Shown: positions 1 through 5,575 of the stretch, piece after piece | Layout: each line of letters opens with the position of its first letter | How positions within the stretch are numbered: position 1 is the first letter of the stretch | Assembly (NCBI GenBank): GCA_026713745.1 | Contig: JAPONU010000304.1 | Coordinates: 1 to 7,906, forward strand | DNA from: a bacterium | GTDB lineage: Bacteria > Actinomycetota > Acidimicrobiia > Acidimicrobiales > CATQHL01 | Direction of reading: 5' to 3' | DNA: 7,906 nt | Program-made: the position numbers and the translations under genes | The notes under the pieces: generated by a model | Seen by the model: only the letters and a program-made list of their open reading frames with translations | The model's database searches: none | What the model was told of the DNA's origin: nothing

Positions 1-1236
1 GTGCTGAGGCTGGTGCGGACTCGGCTGGCCGAGGAGCCGGTGGTCGCGCTGCAGGGGCCGCGCACGGTCGGCAAGTCGACGCTGCTGGGTGAGGTCGCCG
101 AAAGGCAGGGGGTCGAGGTGATCGACCTCGACGAGCCGGCGGTGCGTGACGCGGTGAGGGCGGATCCGGGGACGTTCACAGCCGGTGCGCCGCCCGTGTG
201 CATCGACGAGTTCCAGAAGGCTCCCGTGGTGCTCGACGCCATCAAGGCCGAACTGAATCGGCGCTTGGAGCGCGGCCGGTTCGTCCTCACCGGCTCGACC
301 CGATTCGATGCGCTGCCCCGCGCCGCGCAGGCCCTCACGGGACGCATCCACGTCATCGATCTGCTGCCCTTCTCGCAGGGAGAGATCGACGGTCGCGTCG
401 AGGACTTCCTCGCAGTGGCGATGACCACGCCCGACCTGCTGGTGAGTGCGCGCCGCTCGGCGACGAGCCGCGACGACTACATCGAACGGATCTGCCGCGG
501 CGGGCTGCCGCTGGCCGTCGCCCGCCACGACGTGTCCCGCAATCGCTGGGTCGACGGCTACGTACGCGTCTCTCTGGCCCGTGACGTGACAGAGCTGGCG
601 AGAATCCGCCAGGGGGCGCTGCTGCCGGCACTCCTGCGGCGCCTCGCCGCGCAGACGGGGCAGGTCCTCAACATGGCTGCCGCCGGAAGGAGTGCGGGTC
701 TCGACCCCCGCACTGCCGAGACCTACACCAAGCTGCTGGAGGATCTGTTCCTCGTGCGGCGCCTCGGAGCCTGGGGACGCACACTGCGGGCGCGCACCGC
801 GGCCACCCCGAAGATCCACGTCCTCGACAGCGGCGCGGCGGCGCGGCTGCTGGGTCTGAGCCCGGCCAGGTTGGGGCGGCTCGACCCGGCTGCGCTGAGC
901 GAGTTCGGGCACCTGCTGGAGACCTTCGTCGTAGGTGAACTCCTCAAGCAGGCGTCCTGGACCGGCGACATCGCCGGCGTCGGCCATTGGCGGACCCACG
1001 ACGGCCACGAGGTGGATCTCGTGATCGAGCACCACGATGGCGCTGTCACCGCATTCGAGGTCAAGTCCGCCGCCCGGGTCACCGCACGGGACGCCCGCGG
1101 CCTGCGAGCCCTCCGGGGTGCCCTGGGGGAGGGATTCAACATCGGAGTCGTCCTGTACACCGGCGAACTCACTTATCGGCTCGACGACCGGATCATCGTC
1201 GCGCCCATCGACCTGCTGTGGAGCGAGCACGGCTGA
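1..1236 (+). CDS. AAA ATPase with C-terminal DUF4143 domain
   Basis: This 411-residue protein has the two-part layout of the AAA_14/DUF4143 family. The N-terminal P-loop ATPase has Walker A GPRTVGKST at residues 19-27, a Walker B stretch VCIDEFQKAP at 66-75, and a sensor-like LTGSTRF near 96-102. The C-terminal half carries an EVDLVIE stretch (D339) followed by FEVKS (E353, K355), the degenerate PD-(D/E)XK-like pattern usual in DUF4143. Family members are widespread, often horizontally acquired, and have no settled cellular role, so no substrate is proposed. The reading starts with GTG at base 1. Relatives usually carry a few more residues before the hydrophobic strand that precedes Walker A, so the true start may lie outside the window. 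The family call is strong; the start is uncertain. It is probably cytoplasmic, since no signal peptide or membrane segment is visible. Confidence 0.9.
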   Translation: MLRLVRTRLAEEPVVALQGPRTVGKSTLLGEVAERQGVEVIDLDEPAVRDAVRADPGTFTAGAPPVCIDEFQKAPVVLDAIKAELNRRLERGRFVLTGSTRFDALPRAAQALTGRIHVIDLLPFSQGEIDGRVEDFLAVAMTTPDLLVSARRSATSRDDYIERICRGGLPLAVARHDVSRNRWVDGYVRVSLARDVTELARIRQGALLPALLRRLAAQTGQVLNMAAAGRSAGLDPRTAETYTKLLEDLFLVRRLGAWGRTLRARTAATPKIHVLDSGAAARLLGLSPARLGRLDPAALSEFGHLLETFVVGELLKQASWTGDIAGVGHWRTHDGHEVDLVIEHHDGAVTAFEVKSAARVTARDARGLRALRGALGEGFNIGVVLYTGELTYRLDDRIIVAPIDLLWSEHG

Positions 1237-1237
1237 C

Positions 1238-1321
1238 GTGATCGCGACGATCGTTTCGGTTGGCTACCAGGGGCGCAGCGTCGATGAGCAGCAGCACGAC
1301 ATCCACGTGTTGGAGTTGTGA
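1238..1321 (+). pseudogene. possible remnant of a DUF488-family gene start
   Basis: Directly after the ATPase stop, a GTG-initiated frame reads VIATIVSVGYQGRSVDEQQ and then stops after 27 codons. The IATI and GYQGRSVDE segments resemble the opening of DUF488-family proteins, which typically begin with an IATIGYxGRSxDEF-like strand and loop. The three residues VSV between the two parts are not expected, and nothing of the family follows the stop. No clear ribosome binding site precedes the GTG. If the resemblance is real, only the first few codons survive between two unrelated genes. It could equally be chance in a short spacer. Confidence 0.3.
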
Positions 1322-1358
1322 GACGACTGCGGGAGCTCGGTCGGTACGATCCTCGCCG

Positions 1359-2060
1359 GTGGGTGGTGCAGACAGTGTCGAGCAGGCCGGGCCGGCTTCG
1401 GAGCGGACTCGGGTGCGGCGCGGCGCCAATCGGGCTCGGTACGAGCGGGACGAGGTGCTGGCGATCCTGGATGCGGGGCTGATCGCGCACGTGGGGGTGA
1501 CGACGCCGGACGGGCCGCTGGTGCTGCCGATGGTGTACGGGCGGGACGAGGAGCGGCTTTACCTGCACGGCGCCGCCGCCAACCACCTGCTCGGCACCGG
1601 CGAGGGCCACGAGATCTGCGTCACCGTCACCCACCTCGACGGGCTGGTGATGGCCCGCACGCCGTTCCACAACTCCATGAACTATCGCTCGGTGGTGGTG
1701 CGGGGCCGGGCGACACGCATCGACGACGCGGATCGCAAGAGCTACGCCCTCAAGCTCGTGACCGACCAAATCGTGGCGAACTGGGACACCTCCCGGCCGC
1801 CGTCGGAGATCGACCTGCGGCGCACGCTGGTGCTGGAGCTGCCGCTGGCAGAGGCCTCGGCCAAGGTGCGCGCCGGCGACCCGATCGACGAGCCCGACGA
1901 CATCGCCGGTCCCTGGTGGGCGGGCGTGGTGCCGGTCAGCACCCGCTTCGAGCCGCCCGTCGCCTCCGCCGACTACACCGGCGACCTGGAGCCGCCGGCG
2001 GCGATCTCGGCCCTCGCCGGGCGCAGCCCCGACGACCGGGCACCGCCGGCCGGCGGCTGA
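1359..2060 (+). CDS. pyridoxamine 5'-phosphate oxidase-like (NimA-type) flavoprotein
   Basis: The protein of about 233 residues matches the Pyridox_ox_2 / NimA-like split-barrel family. These are small FMN- or F420-type flavin-binding proteins whose individual substrates are mostly unknown. Visible hallmarks are an N-terminal RRGANRARY segment (about 20-28), the helix DEVLAILDAGLIAHVG (31-46), then the barrel strands PLVLPMVYGRDEERLYLHGA (53-72). These are followed by CVTVTHLDGLVMART and NYRSVVVRGRATRI. GTG 1359 is chosen because it leaves about 15 residues before the conserved RR segment, as in relatives. The frame is open back to a TTG at 1260, but that extra stretch looks non-coding. GTG 1413 is an alternative that would trim the N-terminus. 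The last 20 residues or so are Pro/Ala/Gly-rich and probably disordered. It is probably a cytoplasmic oxidoreductase; the specific reaction is unknown. Confidence 0.85.
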   Translation: MGGADSVEQAGPASERTRVRRGANRARYERDEVLAILDAGLIAHVGVTTPDGPLVLPMVYGRDEERLYLHGAAANHLLGTGEGHEICVTVTHLDGLVMARTPFHNSMNYRSVVVRGRATRIDDADRKSYALKLVTDQIVANWDTSRPPSEIDLRRTLVLELPLAEASAKVRAGDPIDEPDDIAGPWWAGVVPVSTRFEPPVASADYTGDLEPPAAISALAGRSPDDRAPPAGG

Positions 2061-2073
2061 AGCGGACGACGAC

Positions 2074-2099
2074 TGGATTCCAGCCTTCGCCGGAATGAC
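2074..2099. repeat. dispersed hairpin repeat of the 'VIPAKAGIQ' type
   Basis: Fourteen bases after the flavoprotein stop lies an ATTCC...GGAAT inverted repeat. The arms are 2077-2084 and 2089-2096, the loop is CTTC, and there is one A/C mismatch. The minus strand reads V-I-P-A-K-A-G-I-Q, a well-known translation signature of a short palindromic repeat scattered in intergenic regions of many bacterial genomes. A second partial copy of its end (GGAATGAC) recurs at 2111-2118. It may help end the upstream transcript, but there is no T-run. Confidence 0.7.
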
Positions 2100-2176
2100 A
2101 GGGCGGGCGCGGAATGACGGGGTTCGGTGCCTGTGATAGACCGCTCGGCAGTGGTCCAACAGACGGCGGGTAGGGG

Positions 2177-2214
2177 GGCGCGGTGAGGTTCGGCGGCACC
2201 GTCGAGTTGCACCT
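2177..2214 (+). repeat. 38-bp direct repeat, copy 1 (duplicated adenosine deaminase start)
   Basis: This block is identical over 38 bp to 2251-2288, with a period of 74 bp. Copy 2 contains the GTG start and the first ten codons of the adenosine deaminase gene (MRFGGTVELH). Copy 1 repeats the same start 74 bp upstream, then diverges at base 2215. It looks like a recent tandem duplication that left a spare gene start in the leader. Confidence 0.95.
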
Positions 2215-2260
2215 CGTCGAGGTCTTCCGCCACCGGGACGAGGGAGTGGAGGCGCGGTGA
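2183..2260 (+). other. 25-codon leader ORF made by the duplicated start
   Basis: Starting at the GTG of repeat copy 1, this frame encodes a 25-residue peptide beginning MRFGGTVELHLVEVF and ends with TGA at 2258-2260. Its stop overlaps the GTG start of the adenosine deaminase at 2257 as GTGA. That arrangement could couple translation of the two. The peptide has no sign of independent function and may simply be a by-product of the duplication. Confidence 0.3.
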
Positions 2261-2288
2261 GGTTCGGCGGCACCGTCGAGTTGCACCT
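2251..2288 (+). repeat. 38-bp direct repeat, copy 2 (overlaps gene start)
   Basis: This is the second exact copy of the 38-bp block at 2177-2214. It carries the functional start: the GTG at 2257 leads into the HLHMD metal-binding motif, whereas in copy 1 the sequence turns to H-L-V and loses the second histidine. Confidence 0.95.
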
Positions 2289-3236
2289 GCACATGGACAT
2301 CTGCATGTCCTTCGAGGCGGTGGCGGCGCTGGACCCCGCTGTCGACGCCGACACCTACCGGCGGCACTTCGTCGGCCCCGAGCGGTTCGATTCGCTCGTC
2401 TCGTTCCTGGACTCGACCGAGCGCCACGTGGAGCTGCTGCAGACCGAGAGGGGCCTGCGCAGCTGCATGCGGGATCTGCGGGCCCAGCTGGCGGCCGACG
2501 GTGCGCTGCACGCCGAGGCGCGTTTCGCTCCGCTGCGCCACATCGAGGGCGACCTCACTGCCCGTGAGGTGGTGGAGATCGTGGTCGAGGAGGCCCGGGC
2601 CTGGCAGCGGGACGGGCTGAGTTGCGCGGTCATCGCTTGCGCGCTCCGCCACTACAGCGAGGCCGAGAGCATCCGGACGGCGCAGCTCGCCACGACACTG
2701 CACAGTGAGGACCTGCCCGTGGCGTTCGACCTGGCCGGCGACGAGGCCGGCTACCCGCTGGCGACCCACCTGCCGGCCTTCGAGATCGTCCGTGGCCCGG
2801 TACGCCGTTCACGGTCCACGCGGGGGAGGCGGCCGGAGCCCACAGCGTCCGGGAGGTCCTCGACTGTCTGCAGCCCCGGCGGATCGGTCACGGCGTCCGG
2901 GCGGTCGAGGATCCCGACCTCGTCGCCCGTCTGGTGCGAGAGGGCGTGCACCTGGAGGCCTGCCCGTCCTGCAACGTGCAGCTCAGCGTCGTCGCCTCCA
3001 TGGCCGAGCACCCCATCGACGCACTCGCCGCAGCGGGCGTCTCAATCGGCATATCCACCGACCAACGAGCCATCACCGACACCACCCTCACCAAGGAGAT
3101 GCGCCGCCTGGAGGCGGCCTTCGGGTGGGAGCGAAGCGTGCTGGCGCGCCGCCAACTGGATGCGCTGGAAGCGGCCTTCGTCACCGAGCCGACGCGTGCC
3201 CGGCTGCGGGAGAGTCTCGTGAGGAGCTGGGCCTAG
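2257..3236 (+). pseudogene. adenosine deaminase family gene with one-base frameshift
   Basis: The metal-dependent deaminase is readable in two frames. The first runs from GTG 2257 to about 2796 and holds VELHLHMD (zinc ligands H10, H12), AEARFAPLRH and FDLAGDE. The second, one frame over, runs from about 2799 to TAG 3234-3236. It holds FTVHAGEAAG (H188, catalytic E191), RIGHGVR (H212), CPSCNVQL and STDQRAIT (D269). Restoring one base in cgtggcccggtacg (2791-2804) gives R-G-x-G-T-P-F-T and a normal-sized protein of about 326 residues. The family removes the amino group of adenosine or deoxyadenosine in purine salvage. The residue after the zinc-binding Asp is Gln where animal enzymes have a second Asp; bacterial subfamilies with TDxR are known, so substrate is less certain. 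As written, the first frame continues as out-of-frame Arg/Ser/Pro-rich sequence to a stop at 3222, lacking the catalytic half. Sequencing error and real pseudogene cannot be told apart here. Confidence 0.88.
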
Positions 3237-3282
3237 CCGTCAGTGCTCCGGCCGCGGCGGTCCAGATCTCGCCTCGCCTCAT
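3181..3282 (-). pseudogene. MazF-like toxin remnant, about 13 codons left
   Basis: On the minus strand, ATG 3282-3280 opens MRRGEIWTAAAGA, the characteristic first strand of MazF/PemK-type endoribonuclease toxins. The ATG overlaps the stop of the MazE-like gene as ATGA, the usual arrangement of this operon. After about residue 13 (near base 3244) the resemblance ends. The frame then runs antisense through the adenosine deaminase terminus and stops at 3181. The catalytic body is therefore gone, and the peptide cannot act as an RNase. The breakpoint falls within about 8 bp of the deaminase stop codon, suggesting a deletion or rearrangement junction there. Confidence 0.7.
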
Positions 3283-3440
3283 GCGTCGTCGAGGGAGAGC
3301 GCATCGATGAACGCTTGATCGTCCGCTGCGTGAGCGCTGCCGGCGATGGCGGCCGACTGCCGGTGCGCCTCGGCGGCGAACGTCGGCGTGCGCGTATCGG
3401 TCACCCAGAGTTGGATGAGTCGCATGCCCTGGTCCCGCAT
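3279..3440 (-). CDS. MazE-like antitoxin (DUF3018 type), N-terminally short or truncated
   Basis: The minus-strand frame from ATG 3440-3438 encodes 53 residues: MRDQGMRLIQLWVTDTRTP, then TFAAEAHRQSAA, then DDQAFIDALS near the end. This is the core of the small MazE-like antitoxin family annotated DUF3018, whose partner is MazF. Members are usually about 65-80 residues. The missing part is the Arg/basic N-terminal segment that precedes the MRxQGMR region, so about 15 residues seem lost. The in-frame TGA just upstream is the stop codon of the dioxygenase gene. AGGA at 3451-3448 lies seven bases before the ATG, so translation as a downstream partner of that gene is plausible. Its toxin is reduced to a stub. 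It may be an orphan antitoxin or a decaying relic. Confidence 0.72.
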   Translation of the reverse strand: MRDQGMRLIQLWVTDTRTPTFAAEAHRQSAAIAGSAHAADDQAFIDALSLDDA

Positions 3441-3447
3441 CTCCGGT

Positions 3448-3451
3448 TCCT
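3448..3451 (-). promoter_or_regulatory. ribosome binding site for the MazE-like ORF
   Basis: AGGA on the minus strand is followed by a 7-base gap to ATG 3440. It supports this ATG as a real start even though the family N-terminus is missing. Confidence 0.45.
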
Positions 3452-3464
3452 GTGGGGCCGGGGG

Positions 3465-4304
3465 TCAGGCGTCCAGGTTGGCGGGGATCGCTTCGCCGTC
3501 CGGGCGGGGGTGGTTGGCCCAGTGGTTGCGGGGGTCTTCACCGCGGCACCACACCGAGTGGGCGTTCCAGCCGTCGTAGGCGTGCACGTCGGCTGAGAGG
3601 TAGCGCATCGCCAGGCCGCAGCGGCGGCGGTTGGAACCGTTGGGCTCGGAGCCGTGCAGGATCCAGTCGCTGTGCAGGGAGATCTGGCCCGCCTTCATCT
3701 CCAACGCCACCGGCGCGCGGCCCCAGTCCTCGGCGTCGCGCACCGTCTGGAACAGCACGTTGTTCTCGTCCTCGGCGCTGTCGTGGAATGTGAGCTGGGC
3801 GTTGTGGTGCGAGCCGGGGATCACCCGCATCGCCGAGTTCTCCACGTCGGTGTCGTCGATCGCCAGCCACGCCGACACCACCCGGCTGGGTGTCAGCGGC
3901 CAGTAGGAGGCGTCCTGGTGCCAGCTGACCTGCTTGGGGTCGCCGGGCAGCTTGGCGAACAGGTGGCTGTGGCGCAGCACCACCGAGTCGCCCAGCAGGT
4001 CGGCCACCACGTCGATGATGCGGGGCTCGGTGATGAGGTCCCAGATGCCCCGGCAGTGCTTGTGCCAGTTGACCACGTCGTAGTTGCCCCAGCCGGCGGC
4101 GAGTGCCTTGGGCACCAGGTCGTCGATGTAGGCGCGGATCTCGGCCATCTCGGCGGTGGAGAAGATGTCGATGGGGAACAGGAAGCCGTCGGCGTTGTAG
4201 CGGTTGATCTGTTCGGCGGTGAGCACCTGCGGGTCGTCGACGCCGAGGGGGACGAAGCGCAGGTCACGCTGCAGTTCGGGGAAGGCGTTGGTGTGCTTGG
4301 CCAT
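3465..4304 (-). CDS. phytanoyl-CoA dioxygenase (PhyH) family oxygenase
   Basis: The 279-residue protein is an Fe(II)/2-oxoglutarate-dependent oxygenase of the PhyH family. The iron triad is visible as SWHQDASYW (H129, D131) and HSDWILHGSEPN (H217), and the 2-oxoglutarate-binding arginine is in SNRRRCGLAMRY (about R228). Other family marks are the N-terminal YNADGFLFP (36-44), FAKLPGD (116-122) and MRVIPGSH (159-166). The carboxylate ligand is present, so it should hydroxylate rather than halogenate. Such enzymes act on lipids, secondary metabolites or phosphonates, and the substrate cannot be read here. ATG 4304-4302 is chosen because MAKHTNAFPE matches the family start and a good AAGGGGG site precedes it. 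The frame is open further upstream to 4442 but there overlaps the neighbouring nuclease gene and the hairpin. It lies 71 bp downstream of the nuclease gene on the same strand. Confidence 0.93.
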   Translation of the reverse strand: MAKHTNAFPELQRDLRFVPLGVDDPQVLTAEQINRYNADGFLFPIDIFSTAEMAEIRAYIDDLVPKALAAGWGNYDVVNWHKHCRGIWDLITEPRIIDVVADLLGDSVVLRHSHLFAKLPGDPKQVSWHQDASYWPLTPSRVVSAWLAIDDTDVENSAMRVIPGSHHNAQLTFHDSAEDENNVLFQTVRDAEDWGRAPVALEMKAGQISLHSDWILHGSEPNGSNRRRCGLAMRYLSADVHAYDGWNAHSVWCRGEDPRNHWANHPRPDGEAIPANLDA

Positions 4305-4307
4305 GTT

Positions 4308-4316
4308 CCCCCTTCT
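4308..4316 (-). promoter_or_regulatory. ribosome binding site of the PhyH-family gene
   Basis: AGAAGGGGG on the minus strand ends three bases before ATG 4304. It decides the start over the longer open frame. Confidence 0.7.
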
Positions 4317-4349
4317 CGTGCCGCCGGTGCCGGAACCACCCATCAAACT

Positions 4350-4376
4350 AGCCCCGGCCGCCGGCCGGCCGGGGCT
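4350..4376 (-). terminator. strong GC hairpin after the nuclease gene
   Basis: A perfect 10-bp stem (4350-4359 with 4367-4376, arms AGCCCCGGCC / GGCCGGGGCT) encloses a 7-base loop. It begins on the last base of the nuclease stop codon. On the minus strand the stem is followed only by AGTTTG, so the U-tract is weak. It could reduce read-through from the nuclease gene into the PhyH gene, or stabilise the 3' end of the message. Confidence 0.6.
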
Positions 4377-5386
4377 CAGCGGTCGTCGTCGGCTTGAGCG
4401 AGGAACTCCTGACCCTCGGCGCAATCGTCGCGTAGGGCGCACCAGCGGCAGGGCGGGCCGGGCCGTTTGAGCGGTTCGGCCGGCGGGCCCAGGTGGCCGT
4501 GCAACTCGGCGTAGCGCCCGATGCCGTCGACGGTGCGGCGCAGGGCCACCCCCAGGAGGTCCTCGCTGACCTCCTCGACGTCGATGGTGGCGGACTCCAG
4601 GTAGTAGGTCGCCAGGGTGCGCGGCGGGGTCCCCAGCTTCAGGGTCTCCACCAGGGCGTAGAAGCGCAGATCCTCGCGGTGCACGATTGGCTGGTGCCGA
4701 CCGGTCTTGAGGTCGACGATGACCTTGTCTGCTGTCCTACCTTCGGCGCGGCCCAGCGTCAGGTCGGTCTTCCCGCCCAACACGATCCTGCCGCCGCACA
4801 GCTCCACACGTGAACTCGACTCTGTGGCCGGGCGCCAATGACGTTGCAACGGTGGCCAGCAATCGAAGAATGCAGCCACCGAGCTGACGGCAAGGCCGCG
4901 GAGCTCGGCCCGCTCGGCGTCGGAGCACCGGTACAGCCAGTCCGCCAAGGAGGTGTCGCCTCTCGTGAGCGAGTCGAGGGCGGCGTCGACGAGTTTGGGC
5001 GGCGCCGGGTCCGGCGAGGGCCAGTTGATTCCCAGTTCGATCGCCTTGTGCGCCACAGCGCCTCTGGCGATGTGTGGATTCCAGGCGAACTCCTGCTCCT
5101 CTTCGTGCAGGAATGACGCTTCGCAGCCGAACACCCCCGAGAGGCGGTGCTTGTTGATGAACAGGGGGCCGTCGACGCTGAACTTCTCGGCCACGTCGGC
5201 GAGAGCGCTCTCGAGTTGGTCGCGGAGGCGGGAACGAAGAACGGCGTCGAAGGTGCGAGGCTCGACGCCCTGCCGTCCCAGCCGGACGCGAACCTCCCGT
5301 TGAGCCTCGTTCAAGCTGTCGCTTGGCAAGGGATCCTGTGTCCGCGGGTCGCCTCTTCCGGCTTCGCTGTCCTTGTCGCCACTCAC
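4376..5386 (-). CDS. PD-(D/E)XK nuclease, RecB/Cas4-like with Fe-S cysteines
   Basis: The protein of about 336 residues shows the RecB-family nuclease order: RGAVAHKAIE (H113), then GGKTDLTLG (D208), then VIVDLKTGR (D225, K227), then DLRFYALV (239-246). These are the metal-binding and catalytic positions of the PDDEXK_1 fold. Four cysteines are placed as in Cas4 and AddB: C88 before the core (FGCEASF) and a C-terminal C313-x2-C316-x5-C322, suggesting a 4Fe-4S cluster. The family cuts DNA ends or single strands in repair, phage defence or CRISPR adaptation. Here there is no helicase, no CRISPR array and no cas1/cas2 nearby, so the role is open. GTG 5386-5384 is the assumed start, giving about 70 Arg/Asp/Glu-rich residues before the core; no good ribosome binding site supports it. 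The frame is open to 5728, but that part overlaps the divergent HNH gene. Confidence 0.85.
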   Translation of the reverse strand: MSGDKDSEAGRGDPRTQDPLPSDSLNEAQREVRVRLGRQGVEPRTFDAVLRSRLRDQLESALADVAEKFSVDGPLFINKHRLSGVFGCEASFLHEEEQEFAWNPHIARGAVAHKAIELGINWPSPDPAPPKLVDAALDSLTRGDTSLADWLYRCSDAERAELRGLAVSSVAAFFDCWPPLQRHWRPATESSSRVELCGGRIVLGGKTDLTLGRAEGRTADKVIVDLKTGRHQPIVHREDLRFYALVETLKLGTPPRTLATYYLESATIDVEEVSEDLLGVALRRTVDGIGRYAELHGHLGPPAEPLKRPGPPCRWCALRDDCAEGQEFLAQADDDR

Positions 5387-5575
5387 GCGGACAATTCTTG
5401 CGCGGTGGTGTGACAGCCGCGGGCGGGGTCGATCGGTGCTGTATCGACGTGGCCAGCCAGAAGTGTTTGCCGGTCTGCCGACGAGGTCCTGGCTGCGATG
5501 GTGGCGCCAGTATCTGGAGTTGGTGGAATATTGCTCGATATAAGACTGTCGTACCCTGCTCTTAAAGTATCGGTC
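5387..5575. promoter_or_regulatory. divergent intergenic control region
   Basis: This spacer separates the divergent nuclease (minus) and HNH (plus) genes and should hold promoters for both. Its right end, about 5526-5570, is clearly AT-richer than the surrounding DNA and includes TATAAG (5539-5544) and TTAAAGTAT (5562-5570). Either could be a -10 element for the HNH gene. No -35 element with proper spacing is convincing, and nothing clear is seen for the nuclease promoter. Confidence 0.4.
5428..5448. repeat. small inverted repeat, possible operator
   Basis: GTCGAT (5428-5433) and ATCGAC (5443-5448) form an inverted repeat with a 9-base spacer inside the divergent control region. The arms are short, so chance is a real possibility in GC-rich DNA; the location is what makes it worth noting. 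Confidence 0.3.

Noticed and set aside
1173..2354. 393-codon minus-strand ORF opposite the flavoprotein gene
   Set aside because: It is a GC-driven antisense frame, Arg/Pro/His-rich with no family motifs. It covers the real flavoprotein gene and includes the VIPAKAGIQ repeat signature.
2791..2804. programmed ribosomal frameshift in the deaminase gene
   Set aside because: The bases cgtggcccggtacg offer no slippery heptamer for -1 slippage, and no stimulatory element is apparent. A one-base loss or sequence error is simpler.
3465..4304. Fe(II)/2-oxoglutarate halogenase
   Set aside because: Halogenases replace the iron-binding Asp/Glu with Ala or Gly. Here H129-x-D131 is intact, so a hydroxylase-type oxygenase is expected.
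3654..4397. 247-codon plus-strand ORF opposite the PhyH gene
   Set aside because: It is a Val/Gly/His-rich mirror of the minus-strand gene, whose iron-binding motifs are intact. It has no recognisable domain.
5498..5575. N-terminal extension of the HNH protein from ATG 5498
   Set aside because: The added stretch is AT-rich and promoter-like compared with the coding region and shows no family similarity.
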